From: Syntrophomonadaceae bacterium
Lineage (GTDB): Bacteria; Bacillota_D; Dethiobacteria; DTU022
NCBI GenBank assembly: GCA_003562605.1
Contig: PWUG01000334.1
Coordinates: 1 to 21,979 of the forward strand
Direction of reading: 5' to 3'
DNA: 21,979 nt
The notes under the pieces were generated by a model. It saw only the letters and a program-made list of their open reading frames with translations, had not been told where the DNA came from and did not search any database. A program made the translations under genes and the position numbers. Positions 14,054-21,471 of the stretch are shown piece after piece; the first letter of the stretch is position 1, and each line of letters begins with the position of its first letter.

Positions 14054-14922
14054 AAGGAACAGCACTCCTCGGAAATAGTAATTTCAAGGCCCAGCTCTTC
14101 CGCCTTGGTTCTGGCCGCCGGCGCAGGTAAAACAATTTTATTAACGCCGGCCCTGAGAGCATATGTGTCAACTGTTTCACGGTAGCGGCCACCGGGGCGC
14201 ATACAGCCGAGGTATAAAGGTGTCCGGGGGAACATCAACCGGGCAGTAGCAATAAAACGAGCCACTTCTTCCACGCCGGGTGGTGAACATTGGCTGAAAG
14301 CAGTGCCTTCGGTCGGTCGGAAAATAATCAGGCTAATTGCCTCTACCGCCTCCTGCTTTAGCAGTTGCAGGGCATCATATTCACTTTTTATCACCCCGGC
14401 GTTAAGACCGATACAGATATGCGGTATTACACGCGTATACTTCTGTAGGTAACGGTATGAAGTCGTGTAATCTTCAATAGTAGCTTGCAAACCGTAAACA
14501 GTAGCTATAGTTTCGTTGTCACCAATAAAATCGAATGAGACCACGGTGGCAATTTGAGCCAGGCGTCTTGCTTCTTCTTCGGTTACGAGGCCGGTGTGAA
14601 GGTTAAGGGGCCTGCGGGCGGCAAGCTCTTCCAACTCGGCCCATTTTTCGAGCAAAGGCACTTTACCCAGCTTATCAGAGCCGCCTGAGACCAGGTAACT
14701 TCTCTCCCGTCCACACTTACTGCTGAGGGCTTTCTCCAGTGAAACCATATTTTGTAAGTAGATGCCGGAACAATGCGCACATTTCAATAAGCAGTTATTA
14801 CCGGTAACGCTGACCGGCAGAGTCCTGTTAGGAGCTGCAAATTCGATCCAATCCGGGAAAAAAGCCTGCCGCACCTTCCAGGCCTGTTCCAATATCTTAT
14901 TTAAACTGCTATTATTCGGCAT
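14050..14922 (-). CDS. lipS1: Radical SAM protein, LipS1-like subunit of two-component lipoyl synthase
   Basis: 290 residues. The radical SAM motif is CLLKCAHC (C44, C48, C51) after an N-terminal helix-rich stretch with PDWIEFAAPNRTLPVSVTG. Barrel motifs VSFDFIGDNETI and HICIGLNAGV follow, then YLGCMRPGGRYRE (C240), and the protein ends EECCSL with two adjacent cysteines. These extra cysteines may bind an auxiliary iron-sulfur cluster that gives up sulfur; this is inferred. Together with the overlapping LipS2-like gene it forms the pair expected for the non-LipA lipoyl synthase. The start chosen is ATG at 14920-14922 with GGAGG 5 bases upstream; an in-frame TTG at 14934 is part of that ribosome binding site. 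It begins 149 bases after gcvPB, a gap with no clear terminator. Confidence 0.82.
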   Translation of the reverse strand: MPNNSSLNKILEQAWKVRQAFFPDWIEFAAPNRTLPVSVTGNNCLLKCAHCSGIYLQNMVSLEKALSSKCGRERSYLVSGGSDKLGKVPLLEKWAELEELAARRPLNLHTGLVTEEEARRLAQIATVVSFDFIGDNETIATVYGLQATIEDYTTSYRYLQKYTRVIPHICIGLNAGVIKSEYDALQLLKQEAVEAISLIIFRPTEGTAFSQCSPPGVEEVARFIATARLMFPRTPLYLGCMRPGGRYRETVDTYALRAGVNKIVLPAPAARTKAEELGLEITISEECCSL

Positions 14923-15071
14923 ACTGCCCTCCAATCACACCATACTTTTCTATAGAATAAAGCAGGGAAAGCAGAAAAGCAAACATCCTTTGCTGCTATC
15001 CCCAGTTAAGTGTTAGAGCACAAAACCCTGCCTATATTATCCAGCCGTTTGCTTCGCTGATCTTAACCGGA

Positions 15072-16535
15072 TCATTCTTTATCCTTTTCCCAGCGCATAA
15101 CCGGGTTGCGGGCTGCACGGACTTCGTCAAGGCGCCCGACAACAGTATTATATGGACCGTGGGCCACTTTTTCAGCATCTTCATCAATATCTTCAGAGAT
15201 CTGTTTCATAACTTCTGCAAAAGCATCAAGTGTCTCTTTTGCCTCGGTATCGGTCGGCTCGACCATCAGCGCCTCTTCAACGATCAGGGGGAAGTAAACA
15301 GTCGGCGGGTGGAATCCCCGGTCAAGAAGAGCTTTGGCAATATCACCGGCACCGGCGCCTTTCTTCTTCTCCGGCCTGGCTGAAAGGACAAATTCATGCT
15401 TACAGATACGATCATAGGGTAGATAATACGTTTTCTTCAATAAACTCATCAGGTAGTTGGCATTGATTACGGCATCGGTGGAAGCCTGCTTCAAACCTTC
15501 CGCGCCCATCATACGTATATAGGTATAAGCCTTGACTGCAACGCCGAAATTACCATGGAACGAGTGAACCTTACCAATACTATCCGGAAAATCATAATCA
15601 AAGTAGTATTGATCATCTTTTCTATCAACCAGGGGAACCGGCAGGAAAGGTATCAGCCGCTCTTTTACCCCAACAGGGCCTCCGCCCGGGCCACCTCCGC
15701 CATGCGGTGTCGACAAAGTTTTATGGATATTTAAGTGGACAACATCGAAACCCATATCGCCGGGGCGAGCATAACCCATGATCGCATTCAGGTTGGCCCC
15801 ATCGTAATAGAGCAGGCCGCCTGCTTCGTGGACGGCTTTGGCCATGGCAATAATCTCTTCCTCAAAAAGGCCCAGAGTGCTCGGGTTGGTCAGCATCAGG
15901 GCTGCCGTGGTGTCATCAACGGCTTCCTTTAACGCTTCCAGATCAACCAGGCCGCGGTCATCGCATGGAACCTGAACAACTTCGTAACCGGCCATGCTCA
16001 CAGTTGCCGGATTGGTGCCGTGCGCCGAGAGAGGAATAAGGACCTTATTGCGTTTATGGTCTTCCCGATGACGATGATAAGCCTGGATAACCATTAATCC
16101 GGTCAGCTCACCATGTGCCCCGGCAGCAGGTTGCAGGGTGAAACGATCCATGGCAGTGAGTTCTTTCAAACACTGTTCCATGTTATAAAGAAGCTCCAGT
16201 GCCCCCTGAGCTGTTTCCAGCGGCTGGCAGGGGTGCATAAAAGCAAAACCGGGAAGGACCGCAACATCTTCGTTTACTTTCGGATTGTATTTCATGGTAC
16301 ATGAACCAAGTGGATAGAAACCGGTGTCGACACCGAAGTTGCGGGTCGACAACTCGGTATAATGGCGGATTATTTCATTTTCCGATAGTTCTGGCAGCTC
16401 AAGCGGTTCGCTGCGCTGCATCTTTTTCGGCAGAAGTTCATCCACCGGTTTTTCCGGAACATCACAGGACGGCAGAGAGTATCCCTGGCGCCCCGGGCGG
16501 CTCATTTCGAACAATAGGGCTTTAGATTTTCTCAT
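15072..16535 (-). CDS. gcvPB: Glycine dehydrogenase (decarboxylating), subunit 2
   Basis: 487 residues, the usual length of the C-terminal half of a split P-protein. The PLP lysine is K272 in [20 protein letters not shown] (H271-K272). The family signatures [20 protein letters not shown] (67-86) and [15 protein letters not shown] (170-184) are visible. With GcvPA it decarboxylates glycine and passes the aminomethyl group to the lipoyl arm of GcvH. The start chosen is ATG at 16533-16535: it gives an ATGA overlap with gcvPA and 7-base spacing to GGAGG. An ATG two codons earlier directly abuts the GGAGGG and is unlikely. Confidence 0.97.
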   Translation of the reverse strand: MRKSKALLFEMSRPGRQGYSLPSCDVPEKPVDELLPKKMQRSEPLELPELSENEIIRHYTELSTRNFGVDTGFYPLGSCTMKYNPKVNEDVAVLPGFAFMHPCQPLETAQGALELLYNMEQCLKELTAMDRFTLQPAAGAHGELTGLMVIQAYHRHREDHKRNKVLIPLSAHGTNPATVSMAGYEVVQVPCDDRGLVDLEALKEAVDDTTAALMLTNPSTLGLFEEEIIAMAKAVHEAGGLLYYDGANLNAIMGYARPGDMGFDVVHLNIHKTLSTPHGGGGPGGGPVGVKERLIPFLPVPLVDRKDDQYYFDYDFPDSIGKVHSFHGNFGVAVKAYTYIRMMGAEGLKQASTDAVINANYLMSLLKKTYYLPYDRICKHEFVLSARPEKKKGAGAGDIAKALLDRGFHPPTVYFPLIVEEALMVEPTDTEAKETLDAFAEVMKQISEDIDEDAEKVAHGPYNTVVGRLDEVRAARNPVMRWEKDKE

Positions 16536-17881
16536 TTCCATCCCTCCAATTCCCGAACCAGGGTATCGATTTCTGCACGGGTCCGTTTTTCTGTTACGGC
16601 AAATAACATTGTGTTTTTCAGCTCCGGGTAAAATGGAGCCAGGTCGACTCCACCAAGGATATTCTTTTCCAAAAGTTTTTTATTCAGCTCTGCGGGATCA
16701 CCGGGCACTTTAACGGCAAATTCTTTAAAATAATGACCCGCGAATAACTCCTCGTAACCTTTGAGAGCAGTTATTTGCTCACGGGTGTACGCCGCTTTCT
16801 GAATGCACTGCCGGGCTACTTCACGCATTCCCTGCGGGCCAAGCGCAGCAAGATAAACAGCAGCTCCCAGGGCTACAAGGGCCTCGTTGGAGCAGATATT
16901 GGAAGCCGCTTTTTCACGCCTGATATGTTGTTCCCTGGTCTGCAAGGTTAAAACATAACCACGGTTCCCTTCGCTGTCGACGGTTTCGCCGGCGATCCGG
17001 CCGGGCATCTGACGAACGAATTTACTGCGCGCCGCCATAATCCCCAGCAGCGGCCCGCCGAAAGATGCAGGGACGCCAAGCCCCTGCCCTTCTCCAACAA
17101 CGATATCGGCACCATACTCGGCTGGGCTCTGCAGTAAGGGCAGTGATAAGGGATCTGCGGAAACAATAAGGACTGCTTTATGATTGTGAACCATTTCAGC
17201 TATGCCATCCATCTCTTCAATCAAGCCAAAAAAGTTGGGCTGCTGCAGTATTACCGAGGCAACATCGTCACCAAGCATCTTATCCAGCTCGCCAAAGTCG
17301 GTATGACCGTCTTTAAGAGGTATCTCTTCCAAGTCGAGACCCCGGCTATTAAAATAGTTGCGGAGCACCTCGCGGTAAAACGGGCTGACCGAACGAGAGA
17401 CCAGAGCTTTCGATCTTCTCGTTGCCCCACAGCCCATGATTGCTCCTTCGGCAACAGCTGTACCGCCATCGTACATAGAAGCGTTCGATACTTCCATTCC
17501 GGTAAGCTGGCAGATCATCGTCTGGAATTCAAAAATGGCCTGCAGGACTCCCTGGCTTATTTCCGGCTGATAGGGAGTATAAGATGTATAAAACTCGCTG
17601 CGGCCGGTCACATGTTTAATTATGGAAGGAATATAATGATCATAAACCCCCGCACCCATGAATGATACGCAATTATGGAAGTGCTTGTTTTTCGATGCCA
17701 GCGAATTCAGATGGCTTATCGCCTCCGATTCCGCTAATGCCGGCGGCAGATCCAGTTCCCGTTTCAGGCGTACCTCTGCCGGAATATCATTGAAAAGATC
17801 TTCGACAGTTTTGACACCGATTACAGCAAGCATCTCACTGCGATCTTCATCAGTCAGGGGAAGGTAATGTTTACCACCCAT
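16532..17881 (-). CDS. gcvPA: Glycine dehydrogenase (decarboxylating), subunit 1
   Basis: 449 residues, the N-terminal half of the split P-protein. Typical blocks are [20 protein letters not shown] (102-121), [27 protein letters not shown] and [17 protein letters not shown]. It pairs with GcvPB as an alpha2beta2 enzyme; it has the PLP-transferase fold but the catalytic lysine is on GcvPB. The ATG lies 3 bases after the gcvH stop. The only good Shine-Dalgarno is GAGGAGG inside the end of gcvH, 14 bases away, so translation is probably coupled to gcvH. Confidence 0.97.
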   Translation of the reverse strand: MGGKHYLPLTDEDRSEMLAVIGVKTVEDLFNDIPAEVRLKRELDLPPALAESEAISHLNSLASKNKHFHNCVSFMGAGVYDHYIPSIIKHVTGRSEFYTSYTPYQPEISQGVLQAIFEFQTMICQLTGMEVSNASMYDGGTAVAEGAIMGCGATRRSKALVSRSVSPFYREVLRNYFNSRGLDLEEIPLKDGHTDFGELDKMLGDDVASVILQQPNFFGLIEEMDGIAEMVHNHKAVLIVSADPLSLPLLQSPAEYGADIVVGEGQGLGVPASFGGPLLGIMAARSKFVRQMPGRIAGETVDSEGNRGYVLTLQTREQHIRREKAASNICSNEALVALGAAVYLAALGPQGMREVARQCIQKAAYTREQITALKGYEELFAGHYFKEFAVKVPGDPAELNKKLLEKNILGGVDLAPFYPELKNTMLFAVTEKRTRAEIDTLVRELEGWK

Positions 17882-17884
17882 ATG

Positions 17885-18283
17885 CTATTTTTCATCCTCC
17901 TCGATAACAAATTTTTCGTAAGTCGGCTTGTCCATCAACACATCAAGTTGAGCCTCATCCTTAATTTCAACTTTGTAAACCCAGCCGGCGCCGTAAGGAT
18001 CCGAGTTAATTGCTTCGGGCTGATCAAGCAGATCTTCGTTAACCTCAACCACAGTTCCGTCTACGGGAGCATAAAGGTCAGCTACGGCTTTAACCGACTC
18101 GATCACTGCAGACCCTTTACCCGCTTCAACTTCTGTACCAATATCTGGCAGCTCGACAAAAACTATTTCACCAAGTTTGTCCTGAGCAAAGTCTGAAAGC
18201 CCAACAACGACAGTATTGTCTTCATGACGGGCCCACTCATGCTTCTTGGTGTATTTTACACCTTCAATAATATTATATTTCAT
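17885..18283 (-). CDS. gcvH: Glycine cleavage system H protein
   Basis: 132 residues, a single lipoyl domain of normal size. The lipoylated lysine is K65 in ESVKAVADLYAP, preceded by GLSDFAQDKLGEIVFVELP. The lipoyl arm carries the aminomethyl group from the P-protein to the T-protein and is then reoxidised by the L-protein. It is also the likely substrate of the LipM- and LipS-type enzymes encoded in the same operon. The ATG shares one base with the gcvT stop (TAATG) and has AGGAGG 8 bases upstream. Confidence 0.98.
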   Translation of the reverse strand: MKYNIIEGVKYTKKHEWARHEDNTVVVGLSDFAQDKLGEIVFVELPDIGTEVEAGKGSAVIESVKAVADLYAPVDGTVVEVNEDLLDQPEAINSDPYGAGWVYKVEIKDEAQLDVLMDKPTYEKFVIEEDEK

Positions 18284-19386
18284 TATTTTTTCCTCCTGTA
18301 AAATGGCAGTTTGGTGATCCGCGCCCGGTAAGCACGATTGCGGATCATTAAATCAACTTCCCTGGTTTGCTTAACAACTTCCGGATCTAAGAAAGCCATG
18401 GCGATAAATCTGTCCAGTGTCGGGGAATAAGACCCACTGCTGACCCAGCCAATTTCCTGATCTCCGACCTTAACCGGATAACCTTCGCGAGGCACGCCCC
18501 GCTCCAGCATTTCCAGGCCGAAAAGTTTTCTGTTCATTCCTTCCCGCTGCTGCTTTTTTAAGGCTTCCTGCCCGTTAAATGCGATTTTCTTTTCGAGGGC
18601 AACAAAACGATCCAGGCCGGCCTGCAGGGGTGTAAGTTCTTTGCTCAATTCATGGCCGTAGAGAGGCATCGATGCTTCCAGACGCAGGACATCCCTGGCT
18701 CCAAGTCCTGCAGGGTTCAGATCATATTTCTCTCCAGTTGCCCAAACGGCATCCCAAAGGGCATCAGCTCCATCATTTTTACAATAAACCTCGAAGCCAT
18801 CTTCCCCGGTATAACCGGTTCTGGATACAATACAGTCAATCCCGGCAACCTTTACTTCGGGCAGAAAATGATAATTTCTCATTTCGGCTAACGGCGCATC
18901 AGCTAACTGCTGCAGGATTGCCTCGCTGTTAGGTCCCTGCAGGGCAATCTGGGCATAGTCGGAAGAAAGATTCTTTAATTCGGCATCGCCAAAAATATTA
19001 TCTTTAAACCAATCGTAATCTTTGTCTGTATTTGCTGCGTTTACTACCAGGAAAAAATCTTCTTCGTCAAAGCGATAGACCAGGATATCGTCGACAACCC
19101 CACCGTCGGGATAACAAACCGGACTGTACATAATAGCATTGTTTTTAAGCCTGGAAATGTCATTAACCGCGATTTTCTGTAAAAACGCTTCGGCATCTTT
19201 ACCTTTGACACTAACTTCCCCCATGTGTGAAACGTCGAAAATAGTTGCTCTTTTCCGGGTGTCGTGAACTTCCTCAACCAACCCTTTCGGATACTGCACC
19301 GGCAGGAGCCAACCGCTGTAATCGACAATTTTTCCTTCTAATGCAACATGTTTTTCGTAGAATGGTGTTTTCTTAGCTTCACTCAT
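18283..19386 (-). CDS. gcvT: Glycine cleavage system T protein (aminomethyltransferase)
   Basis: 367 residues from the second in-frame ATG. Family blocks are visible: TIFDVSHMGEVSVKG, GGVVDDILVYRF with the conserved Asp of the folate site, VSRTGYTGEDGFEVYC, GLGARDVLRLEASMPLYGHEL and the C-terminal folate-binding domain with GWVSSGSYSPTL. It releases ammonia from the aminomethyl-H protein and gives methylene-tetrahydrofolate. The ATG at 19396-19398 sits directly on the AGGAGG with no spacer, so the ATG at 19384-19386 (12 bases of spacing) is preferred, though that spacing is a little long. It is the first gene of the riboswitch-controlled operon. Confidence 0.97.
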   Translation of the reverse strand: MSEAKKTPFYEKHVALEGKIVDYSGWLLPVQYPKGLVEEVHDTRKRATIFDVSHMGEVSVKGKDAEAFLQKIAVNDISRLKNNAIMYSPVCYPDGGVVDDILVYRFDEEDFFLVVNAANTDKDYDWFKDNIFGDAELKNLSSDYAQIALQGPNSEAILQQLADAPLAEMRNYHFLPEVKVAGIDCIVSRTGYTGEDGFEVYCKNDGADALWDAVWATGEKYDLNPAGLGARDVLRLEASMPLYGHELSKELTPLQAGLDRFVALEKKIAFNGQEALKKQQREGMNRKLFGLEMLERGVPREGYPVKVGDQEIGWVSSGSYSPTLDRFIAMAFLDPEVVKQTREVDLMIRNRAYRARITKLPFYRRKK

Positions 19387-19433
19387 CAGTAGTAACATCC
19401 TCCTTTCTTAGAAAATTTCACTGCTGGAAACAA

Positions 19434-19478
19434 GAAAACAAAAAGGACAGAGAAAGCCCTGTGGCTTTTACTCTGTCC
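19434..19478 (-). terminator. Rho-independent terminator of the glycine riboswitch
   Basis: On the minus strand GGACAGAG (19471-19478) pairs with CTCTGTCC (19445-19452). An inner AAAGCC/GGGCTT stem lies within, and TTTTTGTTTT follows. It lies directly after the second aptamer and before gcvT. The GGACAGAG arm directly adjoins the end of aptamer 2. This is the same arrangement as the known B. subtilis gcvT leader, where glycine binding prevents the terminator from forming. Confidence 0.92.
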
Positions 19479-19662
19479 CTGATACCTGAGAGATTACTCC
19501 CTTATGCAAATTAAGAGGCTTTCCCCGTCGGTGCCCCGTGTGAGCGGGCGCTCTCCAGAGGTGCATCCCCCGATGGTACTGAAACCTGAGAGTTTCCCTG
19601 CCGCCCGCCAAGGCGGAAGGTTGCTCCTTCGGCGTCCGTTGAACGGAACTCTCCCACAGGGT
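19479..19662 (-). promoter_or_regulatory. Tandem glycine riboswitch (two aptamers)
   Basis: Aptamer 1 occupies about 19580-19662 and aptamer 2 about 19479-19560. Each has the P1 strands GGAGAG ... CTCTCAGG (minus-strand sense; 19649-19655 with 19585-19592, and 19551-19558 with 19485-19492). Each has the conserved glycine-pocket strand: CGCCGAAGGAGCAA near 19621-19634 in aptamer 1 and CACCGACGGGGAAAGC at 19519-19534 in aptamer 2. A linker of about 25 bases joins them. The element precedes an intrinsic terminator and gcvT. The expected action is glycine-induced read-through of the whole gcv-lip operon. Confidence 0.95.
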
Positions 19663-19675
19663 TCATACGCAATAT

Positions 19676-19703
19676 ATTATACTTAATTTATTTCCTTCGG
19701 CAA
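19676..19703 (-). promoter_or_regulatory. Promoter P2 of the glycine operon
   Basis: TTGCCG (19698-19703), 16 bases, TATAAT (19676-19681), minus strand. The start of transcription would fall near 19669, just before the first aptamer, which is the economical position for a riboswitch message. Confidence 0.6.
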
Positions 19704-19762
19704 AATCTGCAAAAATCCTTCTTAGCCGGAAAATTAAATGAAATGATTCTTATATCATATTT

Positions 19763-19791
19763 ATACTAACACAAAAGAGGTTAGGTTTCAA
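19763..19791 (-). promoter_or_regulatory. Possible upstream promoter P1 of the glycine operon
   Basis: TTGAAA (19786-19791), 17 bases, TAGTAT (19763-19768) with a TGT extension directly before the -10. It reads in the same direction as P2, about 90 bases further upstream. Either or both may be used. Confidence 0.45.
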
Positions 19792-19810
19792 TGTTGTCAA
19801 CAGGTTCAAT

Positions 19811-19927
19811 CTAAGCTTTCCCGGAGGAACCGAAAAGGCGAATTTTCTCACGGATAATATCGACTCCTGCTTCGCGGCCTGAACTGATCTTGAATTTTCG
19901 ATAGCATCCCCACACAATCCCACTTGA
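19811..19927 (-). other. Coding-like tract in frame after the cupin stop, unidentified
   Basis: Directly after the TGA of the cupin gene (19928-19930) the same frame stays open for 38 codons up to a TAG at 19811-19813. The translation includes GCYRKFKISSGREAG and IIREKIRLFGSSGKA and has a plausible amino acid mix. There is no ATG; a GTG within it would give 34 residues with a weak ribosome binding site. I cannot tell a read-through extension, a remnant of another gene and chance apart. The rest of the long gap between the cupin gene and gcvT holds only the riboswitch, its terminator and promoters. Confidence 0.25.
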
Positions 19928-20302
19928 TCATTTCCCGTTGCTGATTGTGCAATTGCGGGTCCCTTTCGGCACAACACAGATAAAATCGAAACGCTTACCG
20001 GTGCAGATAAAATGATGCTGTTCTTCCGGTGCTACCAGCAAAGCGCTGCCGGGCTCGAGGTCAACTTCCTTTTCGACTGAAAGGAATTTACCTTTTCCCT
20101 TAATCACAAACACCTGGTGCTCCCAATTATGATTGTGCCATTCAGTAGAAATATTACCGGAAAGAGAAAAGTAGCGCATTTCAAAATTCGGGGCGCCTTC
20201 AGGTTCACCAAGAAGCCATCGGACTGTGGCCTTTCCTTTCCCTTTAAGGTTTTCGGGGGTGATGTCAATTTCTTCGGTTTTATCCAGATCGGTTACATAC
20301 AT
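19928..20302 (-). CDS. Small single-domain cupin protein
   Basis: 124 residues, one cupin barrel. Motif 1 is HNHNWEHQVFVIKGKG (metal ligand candidates H56, H58, and E61 or H62), motif 2 is EPGSALLVAPEEQHHF (H96/H97). Proteins of this type bind a metal ion and are enzymes or small-molecule sensors; the function is unknown. The ATG at 20300-20302 has GGAGGT with 7-base spacing; an adjacent GTG one codon earlier is almost as good. It starts 23 bases after the NmrA-like gene, so the two probably form an operon. Confidence 0.85.
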   Translation of the reverse strand: MYVTDLDKTEEIDITPENLKGKGKATVRWLLGEPEGAPNFEMRYFSLSGNISTEWHNHNWEHQVFVIKGKGKFLSVEKEVDLEPGSALLVAPEEQHHFICTGKRFDFICVVPKGTRNCTISNGK

Positions 20303-20325
20303 CACTTCTACCTCCGTTTGTAAGG

Positions 20326-21180
20326 TTATTTGGCAAACTCGCGATTTATAAAACTGCTTAAACTTGTTGGTTCACGTCCGAGAAGCCAGCGTAAAACATT
20401 GCTGCTGCCGCATAAACCATAGTTAGCGTAATAATCAAACATTTTTGCCAGTGTCTCCAACTGGTATGGCCCCATCCCTGATTCCTTCGCTTCCCGGCGC
20501 CAATTATCAATAGGGATTTCTTCCACTACGACTCTTTGCCCCAGGGTATCGCCAATAATGGCAGCGACTTCTGCCTGAGTTAATCCTGCAATACCTGCAA
20601 TTTCATAAACAGCGCCCATGTGGCCGGGTTCAGTCATTACAGTCGCTGCGATTTCTCCAAGGTCCTCCAGATCAAGCATGCTAAGTCGGGTTTCAAGGTG
20701 GTATGGAACCCTGTAAAGGCCATGGTTTAGGATTGTTTTAATACCCGCCAGAATATTTTGCATATAAGGCGCAGGTTGTAAAATGGTAAATTTAAGGCCT
20801 GATTCGAACAGCAGTTCCTCAACACGCATTTTTTGCCAGTGATGCGGCATTTTTTCAGTTTGTGGGTGCAGGACTGAATGATAAACAAAGTGATCCAGGT
20901 CAAACTCACAGGCAGCATTAATAGCAAGGCGGCCAATTTCTATTTCGGAGGGGTGCATATTCGGGCAGATATGATAGACAGCCTTAATTCCACGCATCGC
21001 CCTTAGATAAGTATCAGCATCTACCATATCGCCAATCAAAGCATCAGCTGCGCCATCTTTTTTCAATTCTACGACCTGCTCACTCCGACGTACCAGGGCA
21101 CGCGTATCAATATTACGGGCAGCCAGCGCTTTAGTTATTGCCCGACCGGTTTTACCCGCCGCTCCCGTTACCAGGATCAT
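20326..21180 (-). CDS. NmrA-like NAD(P)-binding protein (atypical short-chain dehydrogenase)
   Basis: 284 residues. The N-terminal Rossmann motif VTGAAGKTGRAI (5-16) and the basic RALVRR after the second strand are typical of NmrA/QOR2-type proteins, which prefer NADP. Later blocks FVYHSVLHP, FTILQPAPYMQN and YEIAGIAGLTQAEVA support the family. There is no clear YxxxK catalytic pair, as is usual in NmrA-like regulators and redox sensors, so it may be an oxidoreductase or an NAD(P)-sensing protein. The ATG at 21178-21180 has GGAGG 9 bases upstream; a TTG one codon earlier is possible. It is the first gene of a two-gene unit with the cupin and diverges from the transhydrogenase gene. Confidence 0.85.
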   Translation of the reverse strand: MILVTGAAGKTGRAITKALAARNIDTRALVRRSEQVVELKKDGAADALIGDMVDADTYLRAMRGIKAVYHICPNMHPSEIEIGRLAINAACEFDLDHFVYHSVLHPQTEKMPHHWQKMRVEELLFESGLKFTILQPAPYMQNILAGIKTILNHGLYRVPYHLETRLSMLDLEDLGEIAATVMTEPGHMGAVYEIAGIAGLTQAEVAAIIGDTLGQRVVVEEIPIDNWRREAKESGMGPYQLETLAKMFDYYANYGLCGSSNVLRWLLGREPTSLSSFINREFAK

Positions 21181-21288
21181 CAATTACAGCCTCCGACATT
21201 AAATATGGTAAATGCAGTTTAAGCTTACTACAACCGGCTTTAAAGCTCAATAGCAAAGCGTTTAATTCAGATTTTGGCTTAAATACAG

Positions 21289-21317
21289 TTTTAACCTTCC
21301 GGATCCTCTGATATAAT
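21289..21317 (+). promoter_or_regulatory. pntAA: Extended -10 promoter upstream of the transhydrogenase gene
   Basis: TGATATAAT (21309-21317) is a perfect -10 with TGn extension; at 17 bases the -35 is the weak TTTTAA (21289-21294). Transcription would start near 21324, leaving a leader of about 148 bases. Confidence 0.6.
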
Positions 21318-21323
21318 ATACTA

Positions 21324-21471
21324 GGATATGTTAATCTTACCTTTGACTACTATTGCAGCAGTCGGAAAGGTAAAGTAAAAATAGCTATTACGGCTTTTGG
21401 AAATAAGAGCTACGGGTTTCCAGGCAGGCGAACGGAAGCTTTTTTTCCGTACAAAACCGGGGGTGATTGCT
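21324..21471 (+). promoter_or_regulatory. Structured 5' leader of the transhydrogenase gene
   Basis: Three possible hairpins stand in a row. First, TTACCTTT-GACT ... AGTC-gg-AAAGGTAA (21337-21373), a long stem with one 2-base bulge. Second, TAGCT ... AGCTA (21382-21412). Third, ACGGAA-loop-TTCCGT (21432-21450). GGAAA (21399-21403) can also pair with TTTCC (21417-21421), which would compete with the second hairpin. I do not recognise a described riboswitch class. No T-run follows a stem, so control, if any, would be of translation or processing. Confidence 0.4.

Noticed and set aside
13097..14922. Biotin synthase or classical LipA for the two radical SAM genes
   Set aside because: No LipA-type N-terminal auxiliary cysteines or C-terminal RSSY; no biotin genes nearby; the pair sits next to gcvH, LipM and Lpd genes, which fits LipS1/LipS2 better.
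14923..15071. Terminator or promoter between gcvPB and the first radical SAM gene
   Set aside because: Only a weak mismatched stem (GCAGaAAAG/CTTTgCTGC) without a T-run and poor promoter-like boxes are present; continuous transcription is the simpler reading.
19504..19686. A 60-codon plus-strand reading frame over the leader of the glycine operon
   Set aside because: It lies on the antisense strand of the glycine riboswitch, whose conserved structure explains the sequence; there is no ribosome binding site.
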